Positions 14,001 to 21,469 of a stretch of 64,000 nt of DNA are shown here, in pieces. The DNA is from Endotrypanum monterogeii. Taxonomy: Eukaryota > Euglenozoa > Kinetoplastea > Trypanosomatida > Trypanosomatidae. The notes under the pieces were generated by a model that was not told the DNA's origin, did not search any database, and was given only the letters and a program-made list of their open reading frames with translations. Location: assembly GCA_000333855.2 (NCBI GenBank), contig CM007317.1, positions 584,793 to 648,792 of the forward strand, in the 5' to 3' direction. Numbering within the stretch: position 1 is the stretch's first letter; every line of letters begins with the position of its first letter. Position numbers and translations under genes: made by a program.

Positions 14001-15392
14001 CGAAACCTCTACGCGGACGCCTGGCAGCCCATCGCAGACCGCATGCAACGTGAGCACGTGGCGTACCAGGACGCCGAGACACTTATTATCATGCCGGATG
14101 TGTCCATGATGCATCTTCCCTTCGCCGGTTTCTTGCCGTCGCCTATCTACAGTGACGAGGAGGCACCACTTGGGGAGCAGTTCACCATGATTGTAACGCC
14201 ATCTATGACCCATTTCGTTAATCACGGCATGACTCAACAACCGAAGCGCCGGAACGAAATGAGCGGAGCACTGGACCCCACCGCCGATAAATACATATTC
14301 TTGCCCTACGATAGTCACTCCTGTGCAGGTGCAGCGGCTCCGAATGCCTCGCTGGCGACGCCGACCAACTCGCCGAACGCACGCTTCTCCCCGATTGCTC
14401 GTCAACAGCAGCAACAGCATCAGCAGCAGCAGCAGCAGTCCAAGAACATCTCGGGTGGAGCAGAAGCCTCTAACGTCCATACACTCCTGCCCCTCGTCGG
14501 ACCTACCAGCAACAAGGAACCTGTGCAAAGTACCGTGGCGCCTCTAGTCTTGTCTGCACACTCCTTCACAGACTCCCTGCCTACCGGGCACCCCACTGCC
14601 GCCTCTGCCGCTGTAGATGACACAAGCATGCACAGTAACCACTCTCTGGGTGACACTCTCTCTGCCACACCGAGTAGCAGGCCGAAGCCAGAGGCACAGC
14701 AGACCGCAAAGATGGGTACCTTTGACGAGCTGTTGCGTACTTGGAGGGTGTACCGTGGATGTACGCGCAAGGAACTCATCCAAGCCTTTACAGATGTGCA
14801 CACGAGGGCATTGATATTTCTTGCCCCAATCGACCAGGGGTCTGTTCGCGTCGCGGACGGTGTTGTAACGATTCATGACTTAGCACAGAATCTGCTCCAA
14901 ATACGAGCACAGCAGCAATTGGCCGCTAGCACCTGCAACCCTTTCATTCATGCAAGCGCCCCCCCTCAAAGTGCAGCAGCCTCATCTTCCAATGGTGCCT
15001 CACTTGTGGGAAACAACACTACGGGCTCCAATGCGGCAGCACCACCACCGCCGCCGCTACTCATTCCCCCACTGTGCACCCACATGGACCTACTCGTTCT
15101 CACCGCAAACAGAAGCCAGTATCCTACAGTCAGCGACGCCGGTGCATCGGCCAAGCTGTGCATGGAGCTTGGTGTTCACCGAGTGCTACGACTCAACATT
15201 ATCCACGGATTATCGCCGAATGACGAGCAATGTACTTTTATTTCGATTTATCTGGCCAATCTCGAGAAAGTGATGCGGTGGTCGCTCCGAAATCCATATG
15301 CTGTGGCACTCCGCACCACTATCGCGGAGGCGCGGAAGCAAGGCATGTCCTCCAGCACGTGGGGTGCCTTCACCCTAGTGGGCAATCCATGA
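5091..15392 (+). CDS. Giant TPR protein with a C-terminal CHAT-like (caspase-fold) domain lacking the catalytic dyad
   Basis: This is a 3433-residue protein without a clear signal peptide; its start lies in a CACCATG context. Long Ser/Ala/Pro/Thr-rich disordered stretches separate helical regions. TPR-like helices are seen near residues 1413-1493 and 1985-2040, and most clearly at 2160-2420, with A/G-L-Y spacing such as NSVLSLARLYTAANMSDKAR. From about 2803 to the end the layout matches the CHAT family. There is a strand ending in PD, then the motif MMHLPFAGFL (about 3002-3011), then a VTPSMTHF strand, and the protein closes with WGAFTLVGNP, a typical CHAT ending. The strand that normally carries the catalytic His reads ALIFLAPID (about 3239) and the strand that normally carries the Cys reads DLLVLTANRS (about 3333), so neither residue is present. 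A polyglutamine run (about 3105-3120) lies in an insertion inside the domain. TPR plus CHAT suggests a scaffold or pseudoprotease; its real function is unknown. Confidence 0.8.
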   Translation: MLSFKSIAGFLKKVGRSREDNSREGHQKGGTNGTYAGASISGSTFTGACASGTTGDASDGGHNRTNPGSRRNVPSSSPNAAAMPHHGDDIHDSNLSEFPTLGMMSTFGDNVTFTSSHILRGLQPNTSNQDVLLHIQRVVRERSEQLQQQEREEEGSLTVSQRHGSEGSNCASEGASVAAAPQKKSPTPTSMAATDGPELHPNQRDYAHLPSLSRRKTDREKPVMAREHLQRIQKMRTEMIDALDVCLQEVPEDPLLWGINNVVTNEGDRARIVKPTTDVQLQERGSGAPEPTMDSNNDGMTEGTKTEPDLVASRQELSMAARSLAVADSTAGLPQETPSPPEFDYYEWRRLLMEIINVLVRIDRALLNDVRLRAIGRLVPASSRVASGNKPEFRWEHLSQVFPTPPALGQTSGSFEVTPSGLRRSQVPIPLACGPMGNSPSGDVAPITSPLQSKNVDSAGFTGMATPREKTVAPLATTTAGRAPSTSTPHSVMKRAVTESSVVSPDPPIDLVVTKEEKKMLEELLTIACSLATWAIVKAILRHHLHALEQRRDRTSLSPLNKAAMASIGSALISADMSASATSAEIAASGSANTTGRPPLAPPAPPPPAAMNSAPCPSDAAESEAGAAATTDGDQGKSVNHMNVMDEVGEIPYIDWAAVVQELAEWIGEQHVVSLAECTLCASFLRDDGREMVLCMLQTPKPRKLLSNIHQNADKLRRAHLDSLSSGASPPRVVTAATAPAGGSTPAAAASSGSAPTGSASPLPSSGAPSSSSGSGAAAAVPPTGTSASTAPTGATSFHPTPKRSYVAPTAGASFSHNTTRAMLEDPTLVMDDLVARLEMIYRKAVANTWASYLEDAIEADMRYLSITSGAANMVHGISVVGDPVALSTSPGVAHFTSAGEESTRLSSEPLATGASSPPVLTPPHQERMTDTKTLCRLATAFFFGSDAWSENKRERLFTLLFRSMRGRMEQYSESAATRRNLRRGTSCLALSTQTPPVSGTSLEPHPFSEVPTTGAPAATTAPSSTGASPSQSLSNPPHVSANAPSAPNATTSLTPTKFSVEDTSTRASPPGGGASAFSTVGGVGTPTTARHGVAPSPQLAVQQILSSNGSTTAISTHSTPLTASLLASRDVGNSDVEMTVPGVGGGLQTYSDVFTAGQTDRPTAWTPFAFAMTPSEPSTPPPEQHRSSSSTTAHRIGEEGHQEGGEDHAGRRAMETSALSIPTVNLHASAPGVHPAASKGGYSALESLMLERIVNMSWSAALHKRGEQCLTAKPPRLEEAEQDALEERLVASAFGEFRARQRAIVSLINARLASGKSVEALTNAQKHFKFEKKDWTSHNQTIFSAMRYLQSMVFLVRAQAACRVYGAVIETVQFVLPQAALCEQMLQVLAPRPRGDYILRFGDCRSKLLRSYVYLLKEGWLAHAAFNDLAKAEKYFLKCAQVMQMLRRRVRETELFAAYMERGAQLMKLKEYKQSLGLFRCAVNIAKKSLQGADTAANVSGESSTFSPGTTAGSCAPSPSSSMANMESAVSVAATGLGAKIPPTASQKHFHRNLHLRAAGSGSLTTAEEHIPGVTDAVEDDLELVWRVAESERMLALSFVTQAEHEVNVRERREELSNAVTSAYSSQRSLQRWQRMGGTPKRLLTAVPCSLIVICKGLLLLNQPRKAALLLEPLIENKPNSALVRPPMWEEILHPTEDPYTTEDVVLRTYVSSVKIAVFMLYARCLAEFDGDRALRAVTQLDQLLQESDAWICTIRTELRHALENLAIKDKAVVGHLSSSHSSQRMEALRRGGTVSPHGAAGHGRNSEDGEDKRSSRKPSDGKSAESVDIGSGAALAAAKGTARTIEVPHLQMPTSHSSTGSPSPVDEGRYSQGWNSSDDAPLRLQHVIAGGTDAKAASTSAMNEPSLGEDPASAVVDDDNRSRRSMSIQLSGAGGERNEADASIFGNSTTAAPAIFTATSSPPHHHSSTGKNSHLAPIRVHTESSSECITALFALREAKSHIRKALRGMFIISGDAHSLIKNWEEALKVYSHALVITMSEVEAASAAAQSRRCAGRNTPRTRFAPPTPPKGSKEANKKTPLSARHYVYKSPSKHHEEDGGNCLQGWGPVVPLDEEFFLWDEEDVLIADNLVNRELTASTAAKDLRAVVADEERMDSRACESVVLSKLAKVYHALDKPTTAIHYHTLVMEYANECNDKLLAYNSVLSLARLYTAANMSDKARDAWAKVSELAKEYEDKEVSRETMRNIVAGQEAAGMYMEVVKTAEELEKLATGEEGEDAARDSRFALEALANANLQLGQFDACIAALDSREKVQEKSAEWSGALLSMRAKARMGLNKSAEAIKVMHSWAAKARTLGNWVELGKANSALSAAYASENQNTQARRHHEAALKAFALVESLDEECRHIALDSARWLVHYAYLDETTVQVDPALTYAGSSANTSDSETNDGHFRYTTSDLENASGDLGAMLAREEKMRHTSSMFGEDSAFEQNDDDDDFGGDKFLSNQSMFGGRPLGRLLDKVTIPHAEGDEEREAAAALENDAPSIETSFTSPMLGPKDSSYSTQSPSFASGMKASIRGSSTHTDDIAGSGKYHSEGSSSSPGQSDGGDNEVGEDVEDEARQRLEVDAAPCPIDAEAVPEHRQDPQRSGSIEGDDAASSANLKKPPPKSATVPPTPTVTTAALKPTTNTSTVTGSGAQTSKSASSNYVPPPTSLANVSICSRPAAAAAGTDVLELQADVNRPSAEQASHTGPASTSSPLLTGFPRGSAFPVGSNPNAVAAAAAAATACSGGEDDHSRERRPSTVRTTYFRGAIEIIETAAQMLLVPRSGRHIVIPYSPAEAVDFALLTHAQSLFVFYFAEYTTEYGAQCDVIVRPPRTANFIKLRVQVSLKEYHKKDGISALMASTSTEISMTGDHNNAVEVAGPSSLSAHPFGTTMARGATGSSVGSPTLSSGTSAALRASLDEETSTCLRNLYADAWQPIADRMQREHVAYQDAETLIIMPDVSMMHLPFAGFLPSPIYSDEEAPLGEQFTMIVTPSMTHFVNHGMTQQPKRRNEMSGALDPTADKYIFLPYDSHSCAGAAAPNASLATPTNSPNARFSPIARQQQQQHQQQQQQSKNISGGAEASNVHTLLPLVGPTSNKEPVQSTVAPLVLSAHSFTDSLPTGHPTAASAAVDDTSMHSNHSLGDTLSATPSSRPKPEAQQTAKMGTFDELLRTWRVYRGCTRKELIQAFTDVHTRALIFLAPIDQGSVRVADGVVTIHDLAQNLLQIRAQQQLAASTCNPFIHASAPPQSAAASSSNGASLVGNNTTGSNAAAPPPPPLLIPPLCTHMDLLVLTANRSQYPTVSDAGASAKLCMELGVHRVLRLNIIHGLSPNDEQCTFISIYLANLEKVMRWSLRNPYAVALRTTIAEARKQGMSSSTWGAFTLVGNP
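13425..13442 (+). repeat. GCT repeat encoding polyalanine
   Basis: Consecutive GCT codons give an Ala run in the linker just before the CHAT-like region of the giant protein. It is a simple in-frame repeat and probably varies in length. Confidence 0.7.
14404..14441 (+). repeat. CAG/CAA repeat encoding polyglutamine
   Basis: A run of CAG/CAA codons broken by one His codon encodes about 12 Gln residues. It lies in a low-complexity insertion between the two halves of the CHAT-like domain. Confidence 0.75.
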
Positions 15393-17849
15393 GGAATAAG
15401 TATCAGCGCACTATCGAAAACGTGAATGGGTGCTGATCTTTGTTCAATGAAATGGTTTCCCGGTAGCAACTTTATTATTATTATTATTATTATGATTGCC
15501 ATCTTGCTCCTCGCCGTATGATTCACATAACAGCAGAATGGCCAAGCATACCCTCCAACATCCCAGCATCATTATACAACGCCATCTGTCTAACTATGGG
15601 CTTTTGCTTTTTCTTTTTTTTTTCTCGATCTCTTCACGAGGTGTTGCCGATCTACTGAGTACTATTTCCTCCTGTGATCGGCTCCCCTTTGTTTTATTAC
15701 CTGTGCTGTGTATTTTTTTTTTTTAATGGGGTGGGGGAGGTTGACTTTGTATTTTGAAGTGTAGTGAGTTGTAGAACGCGCCACAACCGTTGAGATCGCT
15801 TACCGGTGATCCCCTGCCCTCACCCACCCACCCACTCATCCCGCAATCGAAGCAGGTCAAACCACCATCGCCTCTTGCGGTGACAAAGCCACGTATTTAC
15901 GAAGTAGAGAACTCAAAGCGATGTGTCGCTATAGATGCCGATCTTGTCGCTGGCGTTGAAGCTGAACACCCCCGGCAACATTGCACACACCCACGTAACC
16001 CACGTGATGAGTCCGTGGCCGGCATGAGTGATGGACCCTGGAGATGAGCTCTGAAATATGTCTTGTTGTGCTGTAAGCACACTGTGCAAGAAGGAGAAAC
16101 TATACCATCACAGTGACGTTGAACCATCGTGTATCGCCGTGAAGAGATGTTGGAAATGGTAAAATTATTTTTCGTTGTGTGTCTGAAGAAAATTTATTTT
16201 CATGACTACTATTGAGGGAAGGCAAGTGCGTGACAAACGCTCTTTTTTTTTTCTTTTCGTTTCCTTTCTTGTCCTCTCTCACCTCACCCCCGGAATGGTA
16301 GGAAGGGGGGAGAGCGGTAGAGGCCCTGGTACATGAGGCACCAAGTCTTCTGGAGACGTGTTGGCCCCATCCCCCTCTACCCACCCCTCATGCCCTATAC
16401 CCAAAGACCTTCGACTCAGTTAGCCTAACAACGGTGTGTGCAGCAAGTGTGAAAATTGTGTCTGCATGTGAGTATTGGGGGGGGGGGGGCAGAGTTTCTT
16501 TTCGCGTCAATTATAAAACTGGCAGTTGCCTCCGTTGATGTTTTTTTTTCTTTTTGTTGATCTGCCTAACATCACGGGGCATTTTATTTACAGTGCTTCC
16601 ACTCGACCCTCTTGCTCCTCCTCCTCGTCCGATTGCGATCATTCGTAGCACACGTGTGTGTGTCTGTGTGTGTGTATTGTGTATGTGCGGTATAAATGAA
16701 CTGTTTTATCCAGGCTGCGAAGACGATGCAAACAAAAAAAAAAAATGTGCAGATCAACATCTTGGGACTTAGCTGTACCCCTGCTGCACTGCTAAACAAC
16801 ACAACCTCTCTACGGCTACTAAAACAGCTGATGCGCAGTGCGCTTGGGAGACGGAATGATGGTGCTGCGCATTACACATATACACCCACAAGCACGCCCG
16901 GATGGAACTGTTCCGAGCGGGCAAAGAACTATTTATTCCCAAGCTTGGGGATGGTGTCTTGGTTATATCTATGCGGAGAGGGTCGACACTTGTGTGTGTC
17001 TCCGATACCTGTCTCGCTGTCGCGCCTTCCTTTTCTCTCTATCGATCTCTGCATTTTCGTACACACCTTCATCTTTCTTGTTAATTGTGCTTTCTCCGTC
17101 GGTGTTTGCGTGTGTGGCGGGGGGGAGCAAGGTATTGCTCATCTCGACCCTCTTCTAGAAGGAACCGTCAGCAAACACAGATTTCGTGAAGGGCACCACT
17201 CCCATATTTATATACATACATCTATATGCATATCTATATATATATATATATAATAGGCGTCTCCCTCCCACCTGAGAAACTCTTGCCAACTCACTATAGT
17301 GAGGGTTTCAAGAAGCACCAACAGAATCTTTTTGGCGCGTCATTGAAGGTGTCTGCAGCAACAGTTCCCCTTTGATCTTTGCGGCTGTGTGTCTGTGTGT
17401 GTGTGAAACCCGTGAGGAAAAAGGGGGGATGACAGAAAGATAGAGATATTATAGAATTCGTTTTTCAGGGGTCTTATTTTAGCTGGACTCGCTTTTTTTT
17501 TTCCGCCGCTCCTGTTTTGCTTTCGGAGATAGCTTCTACATTGTGTGGACGTGGGCAAAGACAAGGCTGTGAGAGCAAAGGAAGACACTTCATACATTGG
17601 CACACACACGCACACACCTACATACACATATACATACACTCATATATATATATATATATTCCTCCCGTCTTAACAGATAGACGTAAGCAACAGACATAGG
17701 CACACACACACACACACTCGCTATCGCCTAAGTAGTAGAAAAGGTAGCCACCCCCCCCCAAAAAAAAAAAAAAAAGATTGGTTTCGTATTTCTCCCACTC
17801 TTCTCCCTTGTTTTGTTGTTTTGTAGTGAACTTTCTTTGTCGTAGATCA
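15393..17849. other. Intergenic region
   Basis: No supported gene. It contains a TTA repeat (about 15471-15494), TG-rich stretches near 16655-16680, TA tracts at 17234-17252 and 17643-17660, and a poly-C/poly-A run at about 17752-17775. The last 60 bases are the polypyrimidine region of the next gene. ORFs here of up to 185 codons run through simple repeats and have no recognisable domain. Confidence 0.7.
17786..17826 (+). promoter_or_regulatory. Trans-splice acceptor that sets the start of the 17850 gene
   Basis: A pyrimidine-rich tract ends in TTTTGTAG at 17826. The upstream in-frame ATG at 17778 lies before this acceptor and would be removed from the mRNA, so the ATG at 17850 is preferred. 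Confidence 0.55.
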
Positions 17850-20417
17850 ATGGAAGCCTACAACCCGATCCCGTTGCCGGTGCGCTTTGACAGCAATGTT
17901 AGCCTCACCCTTCATGAAGCGTTTCTCTCGACAGCCGGTGTGCTGCTGAGTGACCCCGTGGCACGGATCCATGTTGTCACAGTCAAAACACGATACACCA
18001 CGGTGCCTTCTTCGGCACACAACGCCAACCCTCACAGTCGTCAGCCCTCCGCGTCGTCGGAGGGAATTCGTATGGTGATGAACGCGAAGGAAGTGGCAAA
18101 GAGCAAACCTCGCTTCTTCACGTCGCATCCCAACTTCAACGAAACGTTCAACTTCACCGTAGCCGAGGCAAGTGCCCTGACATCGCTTACGACTCCTGGA
18201 AAATCAGTTTTGAGCAAAGCCGCCGCCTCCACACAGGGCCGCCACCGACGGGAAGATGACAGTGGGGACATCGCGAGCGTCATAGACTACGTAGTCGTCA
18301 CGATCGAGTCTGCCGACGGCACTGCCTTCTACGGGGAGGCGTACGCACCGTTCAGTCCGCACTGCACCAGCTCCGCTCCTGCCACGAGCCCAGTACGTGT
18401 AATGTTGGCACCGCGCAACTTCATGGATACCTCAGACCCACTGTTTCTAGAGGATAATGCACTATTGGAGGCGAAACACCTCGACGACTTTGGGTTTGTA
18501 ACAATGAGTTGGGATGTTGCCGTGGTTCCATACGGTGGAGCACTTATGGGCGCTGACCCTTCGATAACCTCACCCCTACCCTCACACGATGCTGCGCCGT
18601 TCCCAGTCGGATTAACCCTGCGTGCTACATGGCTGGCGCGTGCCGCCGCCTACGTGCGTGGTGCACAATACTCAACATCCGTCGAGTTCGGAGGACAAGA
18701 CCGCTTCATCTTCTCCAACTCACAGCAACCACTGTGCCTAACACTGCAAGCAATGTCGGCCGAGGCAGAGCTGCGCCGCGCCGTCTTCCACTGCTGTGTT
18801 CAGAGTGTTGTCGAGCCGGACAAGTCACATGACGTGGCAGTGCCGCTTCCGCTCCCGCCGCTTACATCCCCCGCTGCTCGCAACCGTGACATACGTTGGG
18901 CTGCACCTGTTCGCAGCCCCAAGGGTGTAGATCTTGGTTTGCTGATAGTAACGATGCGTGTGTCTAGCAAGCCGCTTCTCGCCGATATGCCCCGTTGTCC
19001 AGAAGTGGATTGCAGACGTGTGAATGACCCAATTCACCAAGAAGCGCACCAACATGTGGCGCAACTCTGGGAAAAGCCACAACAGCCCCAGGTCCCCCCC
19101 GGCGCCTACCAGCCGATTGCCTGGGAATCCCGTGAGCATGTTTTGGAGGCTGCACAGCGCCAGAAGAGGCGGCAATGCATCCTGGAAGCGCAACCGACAG
19201 CCGAGCACGTGCGCCACATCTTCGACGTACTTATGGGGCGCACGTCTCTCGACGTCGGGGTGGCAAGGTTGGCGGCAACATTCAGTACTAAAAATTCTGC
19301 CGAAGTCACAGCCGGGGACCTACGGGAGCTGATGATCGGCTGCGCTTTTCACGCGGCGCAAATGTCTGTACAAGATGCGGCGCGCTTCTGCTTTGTGGCG
19401 CTGCGCCGCGACATCGAGGACGCTGTAGCAGCTGAAGAGGTTCAATACATGGTCGATCATTGCCTTCTGGAGAAAACGATTGAGATGCCGACAGGTGAGC
19501 GAAAGCGGCTGGTGGCCGACCTCTTTTCCAACGTAGCAATGATCTCCTACCATGACTTTGTGAAGTACATGCTGCACAACTACGCCCTGTGGGCGGCACT
19601 CGGTGTCCCGCTCACCGTCTCCGAGTCAGCATCCAGCGGGAAGCGTCAGCATGCGGCTCTTCGCCGCCCGACCGAATCAAATGAGGTCGTTCAGGACGTA
19701 TTCACGTTTCCCCAAGGAGCGCGAGAACCTAGCAGCGCGCCTGCGACAGCCGTCACGGCAGCAGCGGCAACCGCCACGCAAGGCGCCTCTGTAGCCCTAG
19801 TCGCCGCACTTGCCGATCCGTCCTCACCGAACGTCTGGCGAACGTTTGTGGTGCGCGTTGCACAGTCTCCTCAGAAGGCGTTCAGCGTAACGGCTCATGC
19901 AACAGACCGAATTAGTGATGTCATGGCGATGGTGGAGACCAGCACCGGTATCAAGGTGGCCCGACAGGAATGGCGAGTGGTCAGCGGTGCTGCAGACGCT
20001 GCGGTTGTCGCCTCTGCTGCAGCGCAAAAGCCGCTGGATCCTATGGCACTCGTGGGCAACACGGCGCTTGGGATCCCCTCAGCACTGCGCAAATCTTCAA
20101 CTTCAGCGGCCGCCTCGAACGTTCACACTGAAGCGACTCCAGAGGCGTGGATCTATGAAATGGAGGAAACGATCCAAGTCCGCTTTCACGTGAAGGACCA
20201 ACTGCACGGAAAAAAGGAGTGGCAGGAGCGAATTTGCGTCAAGGAAAAAGTATTGAGAGTCCGCGCCGCGGTGCAGCGCAGGACGCGCATCCCTCTTTCT
20301 CGATGTACGCTCACCGTCAAGCATAAAAACGGCTTGGTAGCAAAAATGCAAGACCGCCACACACTGGGCCACTACCATCTGATGAGCGGCGACATTATTG
20401 AAGTCACACACGACTAG
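17850..20417 (+). CDS. Multidomain protein with possible C2-like, EF-hand-like and two ubiquitin-like regions
   Basis: 855 residues from the preferred ATG, which lies 24 bases after a good splice acceptor. The in-frame ATG 72 bases further upstream lies before that acceptor. Residues about 10-190 look C2-like: a FFTSHPNFNETFNFTV segment recalls the N-P-x-x-N-E-x-F strand of C2 domains, followed by VVVTIES and a GEAYAPFS strand. Residues about 450-583 form paired helices with the spacing of EF-hand pairs, but the usual Asp-rich calcium loops are not clear. Two C-terminal segments, about 662-720 and 768-855, look ubiquitin-like; the last ends MSGDIIEV, typical of a final ubiquitin-fold strand. 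No catalytic motif is visible. The domain calls are by eye and the whole may be a trypanosomatid-specific scaffold, perhaps flagellar or membrane-linked. Confidence 0.7.
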   Translation: MEAYNPIPLPVRFDSNVSLTLHEAFLSTAGVLLSDPVARIHVVTVKTRYTTVPSSAHNANPHSRQPSASSEGIRMVMNAKEVAKSKPRFFTSHPNFNETFNFTVAEASALTSLTTPGKSVLSKAAASTQGRHRREDDSGDIASVIDYVVVTIESADGTAFYGEAYAPFSPHCTSSAPATSPVRVMLAPRNFMDTSDPLFLEDNALLEAKHLDDFGFVTMSWDVAVVPYGGALMGADPSITSPLPSHDAAPFPVGLTLRATWLARAAAYVRGAQYSTSVEFGGQDRFIFSNSQQPLCLTLQAMSAEAELRRAVFHCCVQSVVEPDKSHDVAVPLPLPPLTSPAARNRDIRWAAPVRSPKGVDLGLLIVTMRVSSKPLLADMPRCPEVDCRRVNDPIHQEAHQHVAQLWEKPQQPQVPPGAYQPIAWESREHVLEAAQRQKRRQCILEAQPTAEHVRHIFDVLMGRTSLDVGVARLAATFSTKNSAEVTAGDLRELMIGCAFHAAQMSVQDAARFCFVALRRDIEDAVAAEEVQYMVDHCLLEKTIEMPTGERKRLVADLFSNVAMISYHDFVKYMLHNYALWAALGVPLTVSESASSGKRQHAALRRPTESNEVVQDVFTFPQGAREPSSAPATAVTAAAATATQGASVALVAALADPSSPNVWRTFVVRVAQSPQKAFSVTAHATDRISDVMAMVETSTGIKVARQEWRVVSGAADAAVVASAAAQKPLDPMALVGNTALGIPSALRKSSTSAAASNVHTEATPEAWIYEMEETIQVRFHVKDQLHGKKEWQERICVKEKVLRVRAAVQRRTRIPLSRCTLTVKHKNGLVAKMQDRHTLGHYHLMSGDIIEVTHD

Positions 20418-21165
20418 CTGTGCTGGCATTATGTGAGTGTGTGTGTGTGCTATAGAGCAATGCGGGTGGCAAGCGTATAATATACTACGGTTTATGAACT
20501 TATTTTTGTTGTTGTTTTGACGTCCAGATAAGCAAAGCCTCTAGTAACCCCCACCCCATCAAAAAAAAAAAAGAGCGCCTTCACTCTTACATCTGTTTTA
20601 GTATCTGCGAGAAGTCGTCGCTGGAGGAGGAGAAGGGGAGGCAGTTGGCATGTGGGGCCAAAGGACTAAAACATGCACTTCCCCGTATCATAAGTGAAAG
20701 TGTTGGCGCTGTAGAACTCGTACCCCACACATACACACATGGGGGAAATTCTGTTGGACGTGTTAGTTGTTTGGGGGAGGAGCATTCCCACTGCGGGATC
20801 TTACTGTGTGTGTGTGTGTGTGTGTGTTGTTCGTGCAGCAGAGCACACGTCAGTGTGAGAAAAGAGACGAGCCTACTCTTCACATCCTGTGGATAGGCTC
20901 GCTTCCCTCCTCTCCTGCAAATTCGATCCCGTACACATTATTGGAACTTAGCCCCCCCCCCCCCGGGATGCTGCCTCCACTTTGAAAATAAAAATTTAAA
21001 AACATGACTGTCAATGGAAAGAGATCAGCGGATACGGAATTCGATGACCCGAGTTCTCATGTATTCACTGTAACAAGGGAAGTGAGGAGGAAGAAGTGCT
21101 GTGTGTATAGACCCTGTGATCGAACCTACTATCTGATGAGTCTAAAGGCAAACTTCTCGCTCTGA

Positions 21166-21207
<42 letters not shown>

Positions 21208-21469
21208 GCCTTTGTTGTTACGTATGCACATGATGCCTTCGCTGGATTAGTCAACTCTCGCTTGCTCCTCCATGCTCTTGGCATATCTGAGCGGCACAGA
21301 CGACCGCACACCCACACGCTGTATTCAGGAAAAGGTAGTGGGATTGCCTCCCTCCCCTCCCCATCGACTTCTCGAACAATCTTCACCATCGTCCAAACCC
21401 TCCATTGATGTGAGGTGGAGTCTGTTCTCTTTCTTTTGTGTGTGTGTGTGTGTGTGTGTCACCTGCAAC
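20418..21469. other. Intergenic region
   Basis: No supported gene. It holds TG repeats at 20805-20828 and 21437-21459, a TA repeat at 21170-21199, and a poly-C run near 20951-20964. The TG repeat at 21437-21459 lies in the reading frame of the next gene and would encode alternating Cys and Val, which argues against the upstream in-frame start. Confidence 0.7.

Noticed and set aside
16001..16060. Hammerhead-ribozyme-like string (GTGATGAGTCCGTGG) or a C/D snoRNA with C box GTGATGA and D box CTGA
   Set aside because: The hammerhead needs CTGATGA and a following GAAA with a closing stem; neither is present. For a snoRNA the boxes are about 40 bases apart but no terminal stem pairs the flanks.
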